Program-made: the position numbers and the translations under genes
Source of the DNA: Melanocharis versteri
Lineage: Eukaryota > Chordata > Aves > Passeriformes > Melanocharitidae
Length of the DNA stretch: 64,000 nucleotides
NCBI GenBank assembly: GCA_013397845.1
Contig: VZTG01007793.1
Location: 877,615-941,614 of the forward strand
Direction: 5' to 3'
Notes under the pieces: generated by a model
Seen by the model: only the letters and a program-made list of their open reading frames with translations
Databases searched by the model: none
Told to the model about the DNA's origin: nothing
Part shown: positions 38,101-51,700 of the stretch, in pieces
How positions within the stretch are numbered: the first letter of the stretch is position 1
Layout: each line of letters begins with the position of its first letter

Positions 38101-40480
38101 TACAGAAAATTCAGGCCATTTGTTACCAATGGGGCAGTCAGGTACAGGGAGTCAGATCTCTTCACTAAAAACGTCCCTACAACTCCACCTAGCACTTCCT
38201 CACGGCAAAGATGATCCGACTTGGACATCTGTGAGGACTGAGGTTGTGACTGCAAGGCACTGGAAGGACAAAAATTCCTTGTGTAACAGGAATTTTAGTG
38301 TCTTAGGGCTTTTAATATCATAACCAAATCTTGAATCACATGTTTTACAATCATCAGTTTAAAAATGACCTTCAGTGGGATCTTGATACCTATTAGTACC
38401 TGAAGCAGATCCAAGATCAGAAAGGTCAACATGCTCTAATTCTTCTGCTGGAGTTATTGTCCCACCAAAAGAAGCACCACAAAAGTCTTGAGGTGAGTGG
38501 CAGGAACCAAAGTGATGGCAAGGCCAAAAGCTGTCACCATCTCTCGCCATAATCTGATAGATGAACACCTTAAAGTATGGGCAAGAATTAGAAAAGCTAC
38601 TACAGAAAGAACTCATGAGGTCAAAAAATTATTCTAAACTAAAAAATACATAAAAGTTACAAAAGAGACATTTAGAAACAATGGAGGTTTTGAGGGGTAG
38701 GGTAAGGAGAATAAAAAGATGTGGCAGGAAGGGAGAGAATATAAGAGAGGAGACTAAGTGAAATGACACAGAGAATTTCAGAACTGTGCAGGGTATGAAA
38801 AGCCAGAAGAAAAAAAATTCACTGTCAAGCCAAGACACATAGCAGAGATGTAACCATTCTTATCTGTACTTGAGGGCATGAAATAATTCCTTTTTTAATT
38901 TTGCCTTTTTAATCCTGTCAATTGGAGCTGTCACTATGGATGTAGTAGCAAGTATCCCAATCACAATATCAAAGACTCTTCACTGACACTCCTTGAAATA
39001 GCATTAATATCTGCTCACTGTGGGTACTACATTTAAATGTTCATGTGCAGTGCTGTAGCTCCCCCTTAGTCAGGTATCAAGCTGCTATTTCACGCTCTGC
39101 TTGAAAAATTATTAACAGCTGGCCTAACACTAGATCACTGGAGTATGGTTTGCTGGAACAAGACACTGCTAATAAGACTACTTCCTACTCTATCAAGTTA
39201 TTACTGACTCTGTATTTCCAAATATCAGAATCGGCCTTTAAGCCCAAAGCAGGATTTAACTTTCCAAGAGCAACAGGCCTGAACAAAGATGTCAGGCTTA
39301 AATTTTGGAGAAAGACGAATTTAAAATCCGAGTTCATGGATTCCACAAATGTTCTCAAAAAAACCCCAGGCTCAGTAAAATCCAGGTAGAAATGTCAGGT
39401 AAAATAGAAAGGTAAGAAATCCAGGTAGAAATAGAGTGTGTGAATTTGTGATGATCCCCACAAGACCCAGTATTTCACCATCTTGGTTAATGCTGTTTCA
39501 TCACCACCTTCAGGCCTTTGCTCTCACTCCCAACTCGGCATACAAAAGGGACAGGGACAGGAAAATTTAAACACTACAAAGTCTCATACAGCAATGCAGT
39601 AATTACTGAGTTCATAGACAGCTACATAATAGAAAATGAAATCACATTATATGCTGAGGTCAAGCAGGTATATAGAAAAGAGTAATTTTATACCTTAAAG
39701 CAGTGGGCTGCTTTAAAATGTTATAAGTTGCCTGTAAAAATGCAGGTGATTAATACTGAATGACCTATGGACTCGTATCTGCTGAAAGGATGTACTATCT
39801 AATTGGTTCACTGGATAGCGGGCAACTCAGAGAGGATCCATTATATTTTCAATATATATTAGAGACACAATAAAATAGAAAACAAATTTACTGCTTACAT
39901 GAAATATTTGTCTAGGTAAATGATAAGCGGAAAGATAAAATGTCACTCAGAAGCAAATTAAAGAAGAATATAGGAAGAGACAAAATAAGATATACTGAAT
40001 TTATTTGGAAAATAGTATTATACAGTCATTATTATTTTTGTTACTGTGGTATCATTAAGAATTTCATAAAACCTCATTAAAATTTGGTGTGTGCTGATAA
40101 TTTTCTGTTGGAGCCTAAATGGATGAAGTGCTTGTGACCTTCAGTCTGGATAAGTACTCTCTCCTCGGGAAGTGTAAAGCTGAGTGTATGCTTACACGTC
40201 CAGTGGGATTGGAGTGATCTTTTTCGTGGTCACTGTTCTAAAACAAGTAGAAGTCAGTGCAGTGCTTAAACCATTATTTTCTTGAAAATGCACTGAATAA
40301 AAAATTTCCTTCATTACTTACCAAGGAACAGGACTCAGGTATCAAGGGACTGATATCTTACATGTTACAGAACCATAAGAAGCACTAATAACAAACCCAA
40401 GGAATAAAGCATAAGAGGTGCAACTCTCATGAATCACTGCAATAGGAGAGGTGCACAAGTTAATCTGACAAGAAACATCA
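35194..40480. other. AT-rich unique stretch, no gene seen
   Basis: No gene or recognised element. The part from about 37700 to 37990 is extremely AT-rich, with repeated AATAATT and TTATCAATTATT text, a composition seen in scaffold-attachment-like DNA but not diagnostic. Chance frames reach about 112 codons (35257-35595 minus) without any domain signal. Confidence 0.5.
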
Positions 40481-40489
40481 TCTGACAGT

Positions 40490-40545
40490 GAATGAATTTG
40501 CATTCATTTACTAATTTGTAATGCACATTTCAAGTTGATTGACAT
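40490..40545. promoter_or_regulatory. Candidate POU/PBX-MEIS motif cluster
   Basis: A perfect inverted repeat AATGAAT-TTGC-ATTCATT (40491-40508) has a consensus POU octamer, ATTTGCAT, at its centre (40496-40503). About 33 bp on lies TGATTGACAT (40536-40545), nine of ten bases of the PBX-MEIS/PREP composite site TGATTGACAG. The pairing in a small space outside any repeat is suggestive of an enhancer core, but such motifs also arise by chance in AT-rich DNA. Confidence 0.3.
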
Positions 40546-43500
40546 AACTCCTAGTCAGGAAACTCAGTCACTTGCTCAATGCAGTAGTATGATAGTATTT
40601 AGAAAAAAGTGGGTTAACACCTTGGGAATGCATAGGTGACTTCCCTTAAAAGTAACAGAAACATCAAGAAAAAACAAATATAAAATTAAAAATCTAGGGA
40701 TTTAGCTACATAGAAGATTAAAGACTTTCAGATTTTGAGAGCCCGCTCTGGGAAAAAAAAGACTCTAGATGCTGTGAATTATACCACCTTAATTCTGAGA
40801 AAGTAAAATTTTATATTTACACACAGACTATGGAACAGTCGTGCTGAAAGTAGGATAGCTGCTTTTCTGATAACTTTTTTTTTCATTCATATTTAGTAAA
40901 GCTTTTCCACTTGGGCTAACACTCTTAGTTTTGCAAAAGCCTCTGTGGAAACTTATGGGGTCAGGATCTCTACTTCACCTCTTCTCCAAAATACTTATTA
41001 ATACTAAAATGTTGCACAACAAATTGAGAACTGAGAAAGGCATTAGCCATCTGCTCTATTACAAAAATTACTTCTGTTGTTCATACACATCTAGCACACA
41101 CTTTCAGCTATTTCTAACACGGCAGAGCGTCAAGATGGAAACGTGGGGGTTTTGTGCTGGCTGGGTTCAGGGGTTGTTCAGGAGATGCACCAAAATATTT
41201 CATGTCTCTGCCTCCTGCCTTCCCCCCACTGCCTCACATTCTGCACTCCTCTCAATTCCCAGACTTTGGCAACCTACCCTGAGCTCATTTCTTGGTTTTC
41301 TATGGAGGACAGAAATCATGATCATATAAATATTTAAATTGCCTTAGAGCAATGGAAGTAGTGCTACTTGCAGGTAGGTATGATGCTGAAAGCTGCTATC
41401 AGGGTGCTATCAGCTACTTTTTATTTTCACCCAGGCCAGGAATGACCTAGGGTCTGATATGTCAGATAATAAGTTACCTGTTCCCTGACATTTCCCATGC
41501 TTTCTTAAATTTTCACTAAAAAAAAAAAATTAGCAAGGCACTTACTAATTGACTGAGTGCAACTTTCCAAGTTATGAATTTATATCCAGTGCAGGCTTTT
41601 GCGTTGTTCAGCAAATTGCAAAACGTGCACATAAGAGGGGAATTAGTCTTTTAAAGGAGCCAATGCAGTATAGTGGAGGGTGACACTTGATCATTCTCTG
41701 GACATGAGAGAACACAACCTGCAGAGTTCTGATTTGGTGACATGTTACACAACAATTTCTGCACTGCCAGCAGGTAGTCAGTGCAACTACAGGACAACTC
41801 TTGGCAAGAGATCTCCACAAACACCATCCAGCTAGTGTTGCCACTGCATTCTGCAGAACCAAATTATATTGTTTTTAAAAATTTCTGTTTAGAGATGCTG
41901 AAAATCACTCTCGTGTTGTTTTCAGCTTTTGCTCTTCTACAAGTTAAAGCATTGACTCTGCTAAAGATGTTTGGGTCCATACAAACACAGTTTTGTTGTA
42001 TTATTGAATAAGGAGGCAGTGTTAACTGTCCGTGTAGTGCCTACATAAGTGTCCAAAAGGCACAAGTTAGCACCTGGGCCCAGATCCAAGACACAGACTG
42101 AAGCAAAGAGGCTCGAGAAATTATATGATTATACCATCAAAGAAATTTAAACAATATGCTTCTGATACTTTAAATTTCCATGCTTTAAGTATGAGGTGAT
42201 AATAATGTTTTTCAGGACCAAAAATTGAAGGACTTTATGTCTGCCAAACCCAGCTGTACGTGTGAAGAAAGGTTTTGTAGCCCATGAATCCAAGTGCACA
42301 AAATAGACTGGGAATACCAACATCAGCATAGATTCAAACATTAATAAAGGTAATTGGCTCAAAGGGATTTGCTTGATGTTTAACTTTGTAGCTTATTGTG
42401 AATCTATCGTGAAGCAAAATCCTTGAATGTGTGTTTATTACTTATAGAAAGAATTTAATTTGATTCTACAGTCCAATACTGTCATTGTTCTCATCTCTCT
42501 TTGACAGGAACACCTAAATTAATTTACACAAAAATCTGAAATTATAAAATCAGAAATCTCTCTTAGAGGGAGTAGGCAGAATTCTGTTTGAGGCCACAGA
42601 TTTAATAAGAATCTGAAGTGAGAAAGCAAAAAACCAAAATATTGTTTGTTGGATTTAAATGTTACTTATCCTTCCTGTAGCCCAGCCACACAAAGTCCTT
42701 TCTGAACATAATAATCAATGTATTCTCTGTCGAAAACCATAGAAAACCATTCATTGATAGAAATATTTCAGTCTTAAAGGGCATTTGTTTGTAGAAGACC
42801 ACATTTCAGTGTAAAACCAGCTTTAGCAAGTATTTTCAGCTACTCACACTAATTAATTCTTTTTTTGGTAGCTCTCGAATACTTCCTATATATGCATGAA
42901 AACCAGGGACCACATTAGCAGCGTTATGATTTTTCAATATTGGGCAAGATTTTGAAAAAAAAAAAAAATATTATCTTCTTATATATTTTAAACTGAATTT
43001 TGTTGTTGTTGTATTCCTGTGCCATTCTCCTGAGCAGCTAACAGCAATATAGCATTTCCTGTTATGGCAAACAGGTTTCACATTGCTTAAAAAGATGTTT
43101 CATGATGCGATGGAAATATTTTCATACATGTTCATCTCTAACAGCTTTAGACACCATTAGCGTACCAAAGATGACAGGATAAGGAGTACTTGTACAGCAG
43201 AAACTAGACTGTTCAAGGATGGAAAGAGCAATTAAAAAATTATGATATTCAATAAGGGAACACATTTAAACTTCCCCAATGAGTTCTCTGGTATCTTTTC
43301 AATTTCCTAGAATAAAGGACATCCAAAATCCAAAATTTCCCTGTATAAAATTAATCTTTTGGAAGTCCATTGACTGGTTTCTCATGAAGTCAATGAAATT
43401 TACCCAATTTACTGACTTTTTTTGAGACACAGATTTTTTCAAATCAAATTTTCTCCACTTCAAACTACCAGGTCATGTCATATTAAAGTGTTTTTGTTTT

Positions 43501-46500
43501 GGTTTTACTGTTATTTTTTAGTTATAACTATCACAGAGCCAAAAAGATAAGTAGGCAATCTCTATCAGGAGATCTGTCCCAGTTTAATTTTTTTCATAAC
43601 TGTAAAAATTACCTCCCATGCTGAACACAACAGTACAAGGAGCAAAATCCCTTTATTCTTTAGGACTAAATTAACAACACTGCATTTCAGCGATATTCCT
43701 TCTCCTTACATTGACTGCATCTATAGAACGTGGTTTCTACATATTTCCAAAAAGATCCCCAGAGGACTGGCACTTGAAGCTTATGGCTAAAGACTGAACA
43801 ATGAAACAGGTCAGCTTGTCCTAAGAAATCAGGTCATTCAGCTGCATTTCTTGTTATCATTTTGACAACAGGGGATGGGGGAACAGACGCAGTTGTAAGC
43901 CAGCTCTTTGGGAGAGCCACTTACAGAACACAGGGAAATAGCAACGCTTCTACTGCAAAACCAAAGTTCATATTTAATACACGGTCCAGTTATTGTCGGT
44001 GCTGCTGTCCTCCCTTTTTTATCTATTTATCAGAAAAGCAAAACTTAAAAGTCATTTCAGATTGATGATCCTATATATTTTGTTTTTGTTTGGGGGTTTT
44101 TGTGTGGTTTTTGTGTGTTTGTTTTTCTGGACGCAATGCAACGCTCTTAAAATATTCACTATGGAGGACATTTTATTGCTGTGGATATTTGCAAGAACAA
44201 ATTGAACAATCACAAATTACACAGTCATATATTTCTTCAGAAAATGTTAGCTTGTAGAAAGATGCCCAAAGGTTTAAATGGAAATTTGTTTAGTATCTAT
44301 ACACCTAAAAAAATATTTATATCCCTTTTGTTACAGAATTTCCTTTGCTTTATTATAAACTACAGGGAACATGCAAGACTTTCTTTGCATACACCCACAA
44401 ATAATTCTGACTTCGTCCATAAAGTCACTGAAGCTCTCCTGAGATGGGATAGTTCTGATATATTTTGTCAGTCTCCATCCACAGGTAGCCTAAACTGAAG
44501 ACAGTGGTTGTTACACAGCCTCTAACTACACACCTCCATCAATGGAAGCAACCAGTGTGCAGAATGAATCAGAAGGATACCGAAGAGAATTACAGGGATG
44601 TCTGATTGCTGCAATGTCCTCTGTGGATGCCAAGAGAGCAGGCAGCTTGGAAATGAACTTTTGATCTCTAATAAGTAGAAATAGATGGAAATCAGAGAGC
44701 TTTTCAATTTGTTTGACTTTAATTCAGCTGCACCTGTTTCAAAATCATTTTGAATGAAACATCATTACTTGTTGGAACCTCTAAGTTAACTTCTGCAGAC
44801 AAGGAGCTTATGTACATACACCTAAATGTATACACATTTACACATATTAATTTTCCAATGCTTTTCTAATATCTTCCCTTTCTCTTGAAATAGCTGTTTA
44901 AGCTCATTTTATACTCATAAAATGGGAGGAGTAACAGTTCATGTAACTGCAAATAAGAGAGAAGGTAGGTCTGTTTGACATGCTCTTCACTGAAATGCAA
45001 TCAATATCTGAAAGTGTTTCCAAATCTCTAAACTAGCCAATAGAACAGAACATGATCATGATAAATCCAACACACCAAGTGATTCTGATTCTTGGCTTAC
45101 ACCTACTTGACTGCAAACAAGTCTAAGTGAGATCAGGAAAGTTATGAAAATGCCATCAGGACCTTGTATTGGCCTAGAAACTGCAGATTATGCCAGAGGA
45201 ATGAAAACAAGACATGCAAGAGAGCAGAACCAAGGATGGTTTGAGGATCACCACATACCCGGTACCTCAGTCAAAACCAGAAAATTCTAGGCAGGACAAG
45301 AGCAAAACAAATGTGCTGTGAGTAGCAAGGACTGTATATTTGGATGTAGGTAGATGAGCTGGGTAGGTGGCCAAGTAGCTGAACACAACTGTAGAGTGCT
45401 GGGCTGTGCATGGTATGTTAAGAGAGGAGTAGCTGAGGCTGTTTGCTTCTTACTCTCTGGACAGCCAGGCTGCACTGTATTGCTCTGTGATCAGCAATGT
45501 GCAGTACTTTACTCACAAAACTTCCTGAATAAATAAAACCAAATTAATGATTGGTGCATTAAGTCAGGTGTCTCCATTAAGGGTCACATACTTTTGGCCA
45601 GAAGGTCTTGGAAGGAAAAGCCGCAATTTTATTTGTAGTTTTTCTTTGGTTTTGTTTTTTCTTTTTTTTCTCTTTTTTTAAAGAATGTCAAATTTAAAAT
45701 TTATCAAAAGGAACGTTTCACTGCAGTTTAAATAAGTAAATTAATATTAATATGAAAGAGCCTGTAGAATTTTCCACTGAGGTACTGACCTAAATCTTTC
45801 ACTAGAACAACATAAGTGATAATCAGAACGTTTACTTTGCTTTTTCTCTCTTTTAATTCTGCCAACCAACATTTCATGCTGGAGCTTAAATAATAGGCTA
45901 CATCAAAAAAAAAATAGTTCTTGTCTGTTCCCAGATGAACTAGAAATTGGAAAAAAACAAGCCAAATTCCAATTTGGAGAGAATCTAAAGTAAGTCTGCT
46001 TTAATAGTTAGCCTTTGACTAAAGGGCCAGGCCCTATGATGTCTGTGATCTCTAAGCTGCCACCTAAAAGCCTACGAAATTATGCTTAGCTACATCTCCA
46101 GAAAATATTTTTTCTCTCTGTTTCCCAAAGATGCAAATCTATTGAAAATACACATTTCATCTACATCTGCAGCACTTTTATACATCACTTCCTTTGATGG
46201 TAACTTGCTCTATATTACATCAACAATCAGGCATTCAACACCCATGTTGTTCATGAGACACCATATTAAAGAGAATAAGAAGCAGTTGTACCATTATAAC
46301 TCAGCTGGCATTCAGCAGCAACAACTGCATTCATTTCAACAAGCTTGTCTTTTAAAAATCTGTTCTCCTCCCATTCCCCTGGGGAACTCACTATAACCAT
46401 AGCTAGGTGCATACAGTATTCAAAATTTCCTTCAACTTAACTGTGAAATTCAAACCCCAACTCATAATAAAAAAGGTGCAGAAAAAACATCTGTGGAGCT

Positions 46501-46654
46501 GCACGACAAAGTCTTCTTAATATCAGAAACACTCTGGTCAGAACATTTGGAAGATGCATTATCTAGATAAGCATTAACAGAAAGGCCTATCAGGAAAATT
46601 TCACCCAAACTACCACATTATATTAAACCCAGGGGAAATTTTAAAATCACCCCA
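40546..46654. other. Unique stretch, no gene seen
   Basis: About 6 kb without a recognised gene. A T/G-rich low-complexity patch lies at 44078-44128 and a T-rich tract at 45636-45681. A fragment near 44900-44935 weakly recalls the MIR core. The stretch 45290-45550 ends in AATAAATAAAA like a polyadenylation region, but no LTR family could be matched. Chance open frames reach about 132 codons (40931-41329). Confidence 0.5.
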
Positions 46655-46891
46655 TTATTCTGATGGCTTTAGCGAGCCTGCTTTCTCTGGCTCGAATGTA
46701 ACATGAAAGCGATCTGGCTTAACCCTAGCACTAAATAATGTGGAGAACCGCCTTAACGTCAGCACCAGACTGAACGAAATATTTTCATCTTGGCAGACTT
46801 TACAGAATCGGGAGTAGTGTCTTTTGATCAATGTCAGCCTAAATGCCAGCTGGTTGGCTAGCACTTGAGGACTGAGCTCCCCATTAGACAT
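46655..46891 (-). other. CpG-bearing patch with a 78-codon minus-strand frame, unknown
   Basis: Seven CpGs fall within about 150 bp (46663-46812), against a CpG-depleted background. On the minus strand an ATG frame of 78 codons runs across the patch; its product is mixed in composition, with segments such as LAFRLTLIKRHYSRFCKVC and FHVTFEPEKAGSL. An in-frame TAA lies two codons upstream of the ATG, and neither edge shows a convincing splice site. I do not recognise the protein. It may be a conserved noncoding element, a decayed exon, or chance; coding status is unproven. Confidence 0.25.
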
Positions 46892-48469
46892 ACTTTAACT
46901 TCACCCACACTGCCACTTATTTAAAAGCCAGGTATCCCTCACGGAATTTTGGAATTGCGAAGTCTGTGACATCTGGAGCATGGAATGTTAAAAAAAGATT
47001 GTCCAAGGCATGCAGAATAGTTTGCAAGTGGAGAGAAAGAAAATAAAACTCTCAAGAAAGATATATTCACTCAGTATCTAAGCGAGATAATGATCACTGT
47101 TTGAGTGCAAAACAATAATGTGAAAAATATAAACAGCTAAAGAATCTGAGATTAAACTGATATTTTTTAAAGTGAGGGAAATGTGATGTTCACAACCACA
47201 GTTAGAAATTATTCTACCCTAATTTTAAAACTTAATTTCTATTGAAATAGAAATGGGCACAAAAAACCAGCACACACTTGGTACGTAGAGATTGCACTAA
47301 CTGACAAACAGAATAAAACCACCTTCATTAACACTTTATACTCTCCTCTCATCCATGCTTATTCTTGACCAACTCAGAAAACTGCCAGACATCTTTCAAT
47401 ATGTCAATATAATTTCTTTACTAAATTGATTATAAGCCAAGCTACACCTATCCAAAAGATACTGTCCAATCTTCTTCTGCATCCCTCTGGAATAATAATT
47501 TTTAAACACAACTTCAGTTCACTATTTCCATTTTATCCAAGTTGTAAATATTTTCTGTTTCTACAGTTTTGTTCATCTTCCTCAACTCACTGCTCTTCCT
47601 TTGGAAACAGCAGTTACATACCTTAGGACAGCATCTGAAATGTATCAACCAAATAATCCCAATTGTTCTCATGCTTCTTCAGCCATCAACGCCAGGAACT
47701 ATTGAGACTATTTTGGATGCCCCATACAAAATACAAGCCTATTGCTACAGACTTGTTTTTCTCAGTTCTTCCTTTTTATGGATCACAGATTCCTCATATC
47801 TTGAGAAGGTTTGAAAAGGTTTCAAGTTGAAAAATCTCTATAAATTGCTAAAGACAGCACATAACTCTATAGGTTAATTGTTGTTGGATAGAATTTTTAA
47901 TTTTCAGAACACTCATCATTGATAGCCATCTACGGTTTCAGTGACTATTAGAATATACTTCAAGGAAATTTATACTGTGCAGCTTAAAATTTGTTCCTAT
48001 CAGCTCAAGAGCTTTTCTGCATTGTTTCCTGCTTATTGTTCATAAAGAATTTAAGACCATGAAAACCAGGTTTTTTCTGCTGTTTCAATGAATTATAACT
48101 CAACATTACTGCTTCATTCCCTCTCTGCTGATAAATCTCCCAGAAAACTTGTGCAGTCTCTGCTGCTGAAGTCAAGTAATGGTTAGAAGGCAAAGAACTG
48201 CAGTAGTAGTACAGATGCCTACTTCTGAGCAGCTTAGCCCTCAGGTATTTGATTATAGCTTAGAGATGATGCAAAGGTTCGTTCTTACTTCCAAATCATG
48301 CCAGGAATCAAAATAGGATATTACATAATTTGTTTTAAAGGAAAGAAATTTTAATTAACAAAAAAAATCTGTGAACAACTACACTACTAGCAAAAGAATG
48401 CATCATCTTATCGCACAGCCTAAATTTTGGGCCTATCAAAAATCCCTCTTCTAAGTCATCCTAAATTAT
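46892..48469. other. Unique sequence, no gene seen
   Basis: No recognised gene or repeat. Two further CpGs at 46942-46958 continue the patch on the left. Chance frames reach about 81 codons. Confidence 0.45.
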
Positions 48470-48770
48470 TTGGAATCACCTCTCATTGAGCCTGCTGATC
48501 AAAAGTAATTAGATATACCAGACAGGAGTGAAACTGTGATAAGGAGAGTTTTGAAATAATGTTCCGTGTGTTTAAAATGTGTTAACACACTGATGGTCTA
48601 AAGTTTCCCTATGGTCCACATTGCGCTAACAAAAAGTCATGGATGAAGGCTGACAGCCAGGTCTCTCTCTGCTTAAGTAATTTTGCCCACTGAATTAATT
48701 GAGACCAATTATCAAAGATGTGAAAATATCAAGAACGTGTTGGGTCATTTGCCTTGCAGTTGCAGAGAGG
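48470..48770. promoter_or_regulatory. Candidate conserved block with homeodomain and TCF-type motifs
   Basis: Non-repetitive sequence carries AAGTAATTAGAT (about 48505-48516), a TGTGTTTAAAATGTGTTAACACA stretch containing the palindrome TGTTAACA near 48579, and TGAATTAATTGAG followed by ACCAATTATCAAAGATG (48691-48720) with a TCF/LEF ATCAAAG core. No sustained open frame is present. The motif mix resembles the 25.7-26.06 kb block. Function is inferred. Confidence 0.3.
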
Positions 48771-51700
48771 AATTCCATACCCAGGAGGAATCATCCCCCA
48801 ACTCTCTAGACACCTACCATTTCCAAGAGTGCTCTCCCTGAAGGTAAGACCAGGATATGCTGGAAAGGCTCTGGAATAGTAATCTCCACTTTGGCAACAC
48901 CTACCCTAAATATCATTCTCAAGGGAGACATTGATATGTTTTACTACAAAGCGGGCCTGGGATCCATCTATCATACACTGTGAAAAATAGAGAGGCAGGA
49001 CCAAAATTTATAGCGTACCACCCATGCAGACACACAATCCCCCTGGAAAAACACTTCAGAAACAGAAAAGAATCCAAGCCCCTTTGTATTTTCACAAAGG
49101 TACTGTGGTAACAGTTTGAAGAGGAAAAGGGCTTTTTATGGTAGAGGTGAGCAATGATGGTGCCTGTCTAAGGCAATAAGGGCAGGTGGACTTAACAGTC
49201 CATTCACAATACTTAAAATACACCATCTTGATTACAACAATATTTGGATAAATTATTCTCAGTGAACACCCCTAGAGCTCTCCAACCTTAGCCCATTATC
49301 GTAAGCATAAAATAAAAGTAGATTTACTTTTCAAGTGAAACAGATTTAGCATCACATTAAAATGCACTAAATCAGTTTGAGACATAAATGCATTCTTCCC
49401 TTAACATCGTGGATAGATTGCAGATTCAAAGAGGAAAAGAAGTTTTAAAAAGGTGAAACACATTAATAACCCATCCTTCACCTTACTGATGAACATGATC
49501 TGGCCCAGACCACAATGGCTATTATCAGAAACTTGAAATACATCTTTGCCCAATATCACATAAATTCCCTTTGAATGTGAAGTTACTTTAATCAGACGAA
49601 AGTCAGTTTAGTATAGACTGATTTCCTCATAGTGCACTTAGTAGCTGAGTATTTATTTATTCCTCCTTCATGACTACTTGCTGAAGAAAGAGGAAAAACT
49701 AATACCTAGTCAAGTGTAACATTGCATGTTAGTTTTAATTATTTTTTTCCCCTCAAAATTCCACCCAGTACACCTTAGGCTAGTTGCAGGACTGTGCCAG
49801 ACAGGGAGGAGGACCATTCTGCCCATCATTGTTTCTTCTCCATCATCTGCTTAGACTTTGGATCTGCAGGCCCAATTGGTAGAGGCAATCTACTCTGTTT
49901 CCTTCTCCATCAGGAGTGCTAAGATTGCTAAGGGTGGAAAGCTGGCTTGCAATGAGAAGACACTTGCTCTAATCCCATTTTTACAGAAATGAGAAACTAG
50001 TTATGCTGAAACTGTAGAGATTATAAACATTGTGTTCTATATTGTACCATCAGATTTTAAGCAGATGGCTCCGTTTATTCAGCAGATGTCTGGGTAGCAT
50101 GATCTATTCCAGTGTTTGGCTACAAATAAACTGACGAGGTTGACCAACCCTAAAAGAATTCATGAAAACTTCTCATGTTCAGGATAGTTCTCAACAGGAA
50201 TATTTATGTATTACTAGTTTTCCCATGTAAATATATATATATTACTGCCTCCATTCATGATCTCATAGCCTTTTAAACATATATTAGCTTTCCTCTTCCA
50301 AAACAAAGTACCATCATCTCTGAAAGCCTCAGCTGCAAAATGTAGGAGTGAAAATCATGCTATGAATTTTTTATGATCATATCCTATTTGGTGTAAAGTT
50401 CAAAGGTCTATAAATATTCAAAGATATGTAGGTTTCTGTGGAATATATTTCTTCGTTGTATTCAGATCTGTTATCTGTGACACGAACTAGAAACAATTTT
50501 AGAAAGGTGTTGTATTAATTCCCTGCTCATAATGGTAGATAAGAACACAGCACAAGAACTTTTCAAGCCTGTATACTTATGACTTTTACTTTTGTATTAA
50601 ACAAAGTTCTCTGTATGACTGCTAGCAGATGAATATTTTCTTTTTACGACTGAGCTGAGAGCTACAAAAAAATAGACACTGCTAGTAACCAGGAGCTAAG
50701 CATACAAACAGAAGGGAAACAGAATTTCAGAACCAAGTCAGTGGAGCTCTACTGACAGCAAATTTTCTACCAAATAAAGATCTGGTCAGCCATCTTAAAA
50801 TTTCTTCCAGTGGCAGAAGTGGAATCTAAAGAAGAAACCGTTTATTTGAACAAGGTTAAGATAAATGATGGTTACATTTTTATCACAATAATAACAACAG
50901 CAATTAAAAAACCTTTCCTAGGTGTTTTAGAAAGTCTTTTATTCCAAGAATCTAAAGTTTGAGAATGTATTGTTGCTTGATTTTTTTTTGTGCACACATT
51001 TGATTTTGCCAACTTCCTTTCATTGTTGTATTTTGGAGTTTGATATAAACACAAAAATTTTAGTTCAGCCTCTGATGTAACAATTACGGTTTGTAAATGA
51101 CTTAGTTTTAGAGCATTTATAATTCATGGCATTGGGTGCAGCTAGAATATAAATGTAGATATTTTAGAAAATCTGTATTTCAAAATGTTTAAAATTAAGC
51201 ATATTCTTAGGTTTGTCAACGAACTGATGCTTATAGCTGTCATATATTTTGCTTGCAGAGGAATCAGAACTTGGAGAATAGGAAATGGGAATCCCTACAA
51301 TACAAAATACATTACTTGCAATACAACTTTATATGTCATTGCATTTGTGGATCACTCATCCCCAGAGAAACTTGAAACAGAATTGAGCTAATAGATATAA
51401 TGACCACATATACAGATGTGGTACAGGTTTACAAGAATCCCAAACAAAACCTAGAAATTTCCCTCGTGAAAATTAATACCAGCTATAATAAAATACATGT
51501 GCAAAATTCTCTGCAGGCTGAATAGCACCCAAAATTCCAGATATTTTACTCTAATGAAACCTTACAAAAACCCTGTTTCAGGGCCATGCTAATGCAGACA
51601 GATTGCTTCTGGGCTCATATCTGCATATCTGCAAGATTTGTGCTGTGATTTCATACAGACCTGGGGTTCTGCACTGCATTGCATTGCACAATGAACACAC

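Noticed and set aside
45290..45550. Possible further LTR ending at AATAAATAAAA
   Set aside because: No TG/CA ends with target duplication and no ordered match to the LTR types present elsewhere in the window.
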